Assembly: GCF_001679785.1 (NCBI RefSeq)
Contig: NZ_CP016292.1
Span: forward strand, 245,379 to 309,378
Direction: 5' to 3'
Length of the DNA stretch: 64,000 bases
Origin: Rhizobium leguminosarum
GTDB taxonomy: Bacteria; Pseudomonadota; Alphaproteobacteria; Rhizobiales; Rhizobiaceae
Shown here: piece by piece, positions 60,756-64,000 of the stretch
Layout of the letters: every line of letters starts with the position of its first letter
How positions within the stretch are numbered: the stretch's first letter is position 1
Notes under the pieces: model-generated
The model's input: only the letters and a program-made list of their open reading frames with translations
The model's database searches: none
Told to the model about the DNA's origin: nothing
Position numbers and translations under genes: made by a program

Positions 60756-63700
60756 CCAGATCCGCCAGCACCGGCGTGGCGAACAGCCTCGTCAGCGGCA
60801 GCTCGACACCAACAGCCTGCGACAGCCGGCTCGAGAGCTGCACCGCCAGGAGCGAGTGGCCGCCGAGCTCGAAGAAGTTGTCGTTGCGTCCGACCCGCTC
60901 GACACCGAGGAGCTCTTGCCAGATCCCGGCCAGCAGCGTCTCGACCGCGCCCTGCGGCGCTTCATAGGCGGTGCGCGCATAGGCATCGTCGTCGGGGGCC
61001 GGCAGCGCCTGGCGGTCGAGCTTGCCGTTCGGTGTCAAGGGCAGCCCATCCAGCCGCACGAAGGCGCTCGGCACCATGTAGTCGGGCAGCAGGCTACCCA
61101 GATGGGCGCGCAAGGAGGCAGCAAGCTGCGCGCCATCGGCCTCGTCCGATCCGTGCGCCGGCTTCGCCACCACATAGGCGACGAGCCGCTGGTCGCCGGC
61201 GCGGTCCTGGCGCGCCACCACCACCGCATCGCCGACAAGCTCGTGCTCGCAAAGCCGTGCGGCGATCTCGCCCGGCTCGATGCGGAAGCCGCGGATCTTC
61301 ACCTGATCGTCGTTGCGGCCCAAAACTCCAGATTGCCGTCCGGCAGATAACGCCCAAGGTCGCCGCTCCGGTACAGACGGTCGCCCTCCACAAACGGGCT
61401 GGCGATGAACCGCTCCGCCGTCAGCTCGGGACGGTTGAGGTAGCCACGCGCCACCCCCGCTCCGCCGATGTAAAGCTCACCCACCGCCCGAACGGCACCG
61501 GCTGACCATGAGCGTCCAGAAGGTAGATCCGCGTGTTGGCGATCGGACGGCCGATCGTCTCAACGACAGCCTCTCCCCTTGGCATGCAAATCCAGGTCGA
61601 GTACGTCGTCGTCTCGGAAGGAGCGTACAGATTACAGATCTTCTCTGCGCCACTGCTCTCGAAGACCCTCTCGATCAGATCTGCCTTCAGCCGCTCACCG
61701 CCAAATTGATGACGCGTGTCGAAGCTGGCACGGCTTGCTTGTCGACCAGAGCGGCGATCGCCGAGGGGACCGTGTTGATCAAGGAGACATCCAAGGGCGT
61801 CTGCGCCAACGCCAGCGCGTCCTCGACAAGATAAAGACTGCTTCCTTGCGACAGCGCAACGAAGCACTCATAGACGGACAGATCAAAACTGATCGAGGTA
61901 GAAAACAGCGTGCGGCTGATCTCTGATTCCGCAAATACGCCGCTGCTCCAATGCAGCAGGTTCACGGTGCTGTGATGCTCGACCATGACGCCCTTTGGGG
62001 TTCCGGTGGAGCCTGAGGTGTAGATGACATAGGCGAGATGGCGCGGGCCCAGGCCAAGGGCATGCGGGTCCGGGTTCGAGGCCGGCAGTTCGGCCCAGGC
62101 CGGGGTGGCCGTCTCCAGATCGACCACCGTCAGATCGACAAGCGCCTCGGGGCCGAGTGCGGCGCGTCCGGCGGCATCGCAAAGCAGCAGCCGCGGTGCG
62201 GCATCCTCGACAATCTGCCGCAGCCGCGCCGACGGATAGGCCGGATCCAGCGGCAGATAGGCGCCGCCCGCCTTGAGGATCGCCAAAAGACCCACCACCA
62301 TCGCCGGCTGCGTTCCAGGCAGATCGCCACCGGCTGATCCGGCCTGACCCCAAGGGCGATCAGATGATGGGCCAGCCGGTTGGCCCGCGCGTTGAGCTCG
62401 CCATAGCTTAGGCGCTCCTCCTCATGGACCACCGCCACCGCCTCCGGCGCCTTTTGCACCTGTGCCTCGAACAGTTCATGGATGCACCGCTCCGACGGAT
62501 AATCGCCGCCGTCCGGTTCAGATCCTCCAGCAGATAGGTGCGCTCGGCGGCCGGCAGGATGTCGAGGTCGCGCACCGGCCTATTGGGGGCATGCTCCAGC
62601 GCCTCGGCCAGTTGCTCGAGCACCTGCTGCATGTAGCCGCAGATCCGATCGGCGGAGATCGGCTCCACCACCTGCGCCGTCAGGCCGAGCGCCTCGCCAG
62701 AATCCTCCACCGACAGGGTCAGTGGATAGTTGGTGCGCTCCTCGCTGCCCAGCCATTCCAGGCCGGACAGCACGTCGCTTGTTCCCACGCCGGCCATGGC
62801 CGGCGTGTTGTGACGGTAGTTCAACAGCGCGCTGAACAGCGGCGCCGGCGCCGCCACCCCGCTGCAGCGTTGCGCCAGCGCCAGCGAGGCATGCTCGTGC
62901 GCCAGCAGCTCGGAAAGCCATGCGTGGTCCGCACGCTCGCCTCGACCCGGTCCCGTCGAGGTCAAGCCGCACAGGCAGGGTGTTGATGAACAGGCCCAGC
63001 GCCCGGTCGGCGCCGGCACCGGCATGCATGCGGCCGAACAGCACCGTGCCGAACACCACCTGCTCGCGCCCGCTGCTCAGCGCCACCACCTGCCCCCAGG
63101 CCAGATGGCAAAGGCTCGCCAGGCTCACCCCCAGCCGCCGCGCCTGTTGCCGCAGCCGATCGTTGAGCGCCTGCGGCAGCATCCGCCGTGCCTCGCGGGA
63201 TCCGCTGCCGTCGCCGTAGACCTCGCTCAGCCCGAACGGCATGGTCGGCTCGTCGATGTCGGCCAATTGTTCCTGGAAGAACGCTTCATGCGCCTTGGCA
63301 TCAACCCCAGCCGCGCCTGCGCCACCAGGTTGCGGAACGGCTGCGGCGCTGCCAGCTCATGGGCGCGCCCGTCAAGCACGGCCCGCACCTCGGCATGCAT
63401 CACTTCCAGCGTCGTGTGATCGCCGATCAGATGGTGCAGCAGCTGCAGCTGCAGCCAGCGCCCGCTGCCGGGCTCGCGCGCGATCACGAACCGCATCAGC
63501 GGCGCCCGGCCAAGGTCGATGCGGTACTGGCGTGGATCGAACCGCCGCCTGAGCTCATCGGCGCCGGAACCATCACAGCCCTCCAGCTCGACCTCGCGCA
63601 CATCCAAGGCCGCCTTGCGCCAGACAACCTGCGCCGGGCTCGACAGCCCCTCCCAGACAAAGGCCGTGCGCAGGATGTCGTGCCGATCCACCACCTGCTG

Positions 63701-63990
63701 AACCGCGCCAAGATAGCGCTCCAACAGGCCACGGTCGCAAAGGCCATCTGCGAGACCAGCAGATAGGGATCGCCCCGGCTGGCCAGCAGATGATGGAACA
63801 GGATGCCGTCCTGCAGCGGCGACAGGCCATAAATGTCCTGGATGTTGCCGACGCCGCCGGGAACCGTGGCGACGATCCGGTCGATCTCCGGCTGGGCCAG
63901 CTCGATGAGCGGCAGCATCTGCGGCGTAATCGCCGTGCTGTGCTCGGTGATCAGGTTGGCCGGCACCGCCACCTCGTGATGGCTGCCAAG
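60755..63990 (-). other. NRPS module M15: dual C/E - A(Ala, GSS variant) - T, frame-broken
   Basis: Dual-type C (about 62.5-63.99 kb), meaning the residue of the unseen module M16 should be D. The pocket block 61545-61990 is the alanine-type block with the GSS variant shared with M9. T Ser codon 60853-60855. It has at least nine small deletions and one apparent substitution (63,396). Confidence 0.7.
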
Positions 63991-64000
63991 GCTTGCGGCC

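Overview
The window looks like part of an alphaproteobacterial replicon, perhaps rhizobial and perhaps a plasmid or genomic island. The reasons are the IS6, IS66, IS21 and IS481 family transposases, the overlapping tyrosine recombinase genes of the 'recombinase in trio' kind, and the GC-rich coding. I assign no genus. It has two halves: an insertion-sequence scrapyard (about 1-14.5 kb), and a very large nonribosomal peptide synthetase (NRPS) on the minus strand that fills the rest and runs off the right edge.

Left half, in order: the 3' part of an IS630 transposase; an IS91-like unit (tyrosine recombinase plus a truncated IS91 transposase); two overlapping minus-strand tyrosine recombinase genes, the second cut at its 5' end; a GHKL-fold ATPase gene coupled to a short gene broken by an IS6 element; a decayed second IS6 copy; about 1 kb of weakly coding DNA with one credible small gene; a third IS6 element split by a complete IS66 (8-bp target duplication GCTGAGCC); a stub of a fourth IS6 transposase; a complete IS21 (istA/istB, with 23-bp-periodic repeats at both ends); and a complete IS481 with a 6-bp target duplication CCTAAG. 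That IS481 sits exactly in the last codons of the NRPS gene.

Right half: the NRPS runs from beyond 64,000 down to 14,530. I count 15 C-A-T modules (C = condensation, A = adenylation, T = thiolation) followed by one terminal thioesterase (TE). The end of a sixteenth T domain lies at the right edge. I number modules M1 (next to TE) to M15 (right edge), so synthesis runs M15 to M1. Reading the ten pocket residues by eye gives this order: Ala, Val, Phe, Leu, Ala, Phe, Ala, Ala, Tyr, Ser, Leu, Ala, Thr, Ala, Tyr. Eleven of the 15 C domains carry the dual condensation/epimerisation signature HHLLASRGD, so most residues should be D. The other four are plain LCL type (HHIVSDG).

The modules are nearly identical outside the A-domain pocket. 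Only a block of roughly 150-170 residues, between GTPKG and [11 protein letters not shown], changes with predicted substrate, and multi-module blocks recur at constant offsets. The NRPS reading frame breaks at about 31,163, 31,899 and 42,194, then about every 0.5 kb beyond 51 kb. Nearly all breaks are 1-bp deletions relative to sister modules, often in C or G runs. I think consensus error in a repeat-rich, poorly covered contig end is the likeliest cause. If so, this is one uninterrupted gene of more than 49 kb, among the largest NRPS genes. No transporter, MbtH, phosphopantetheinyl transferase or regulator gene is visible in the window.
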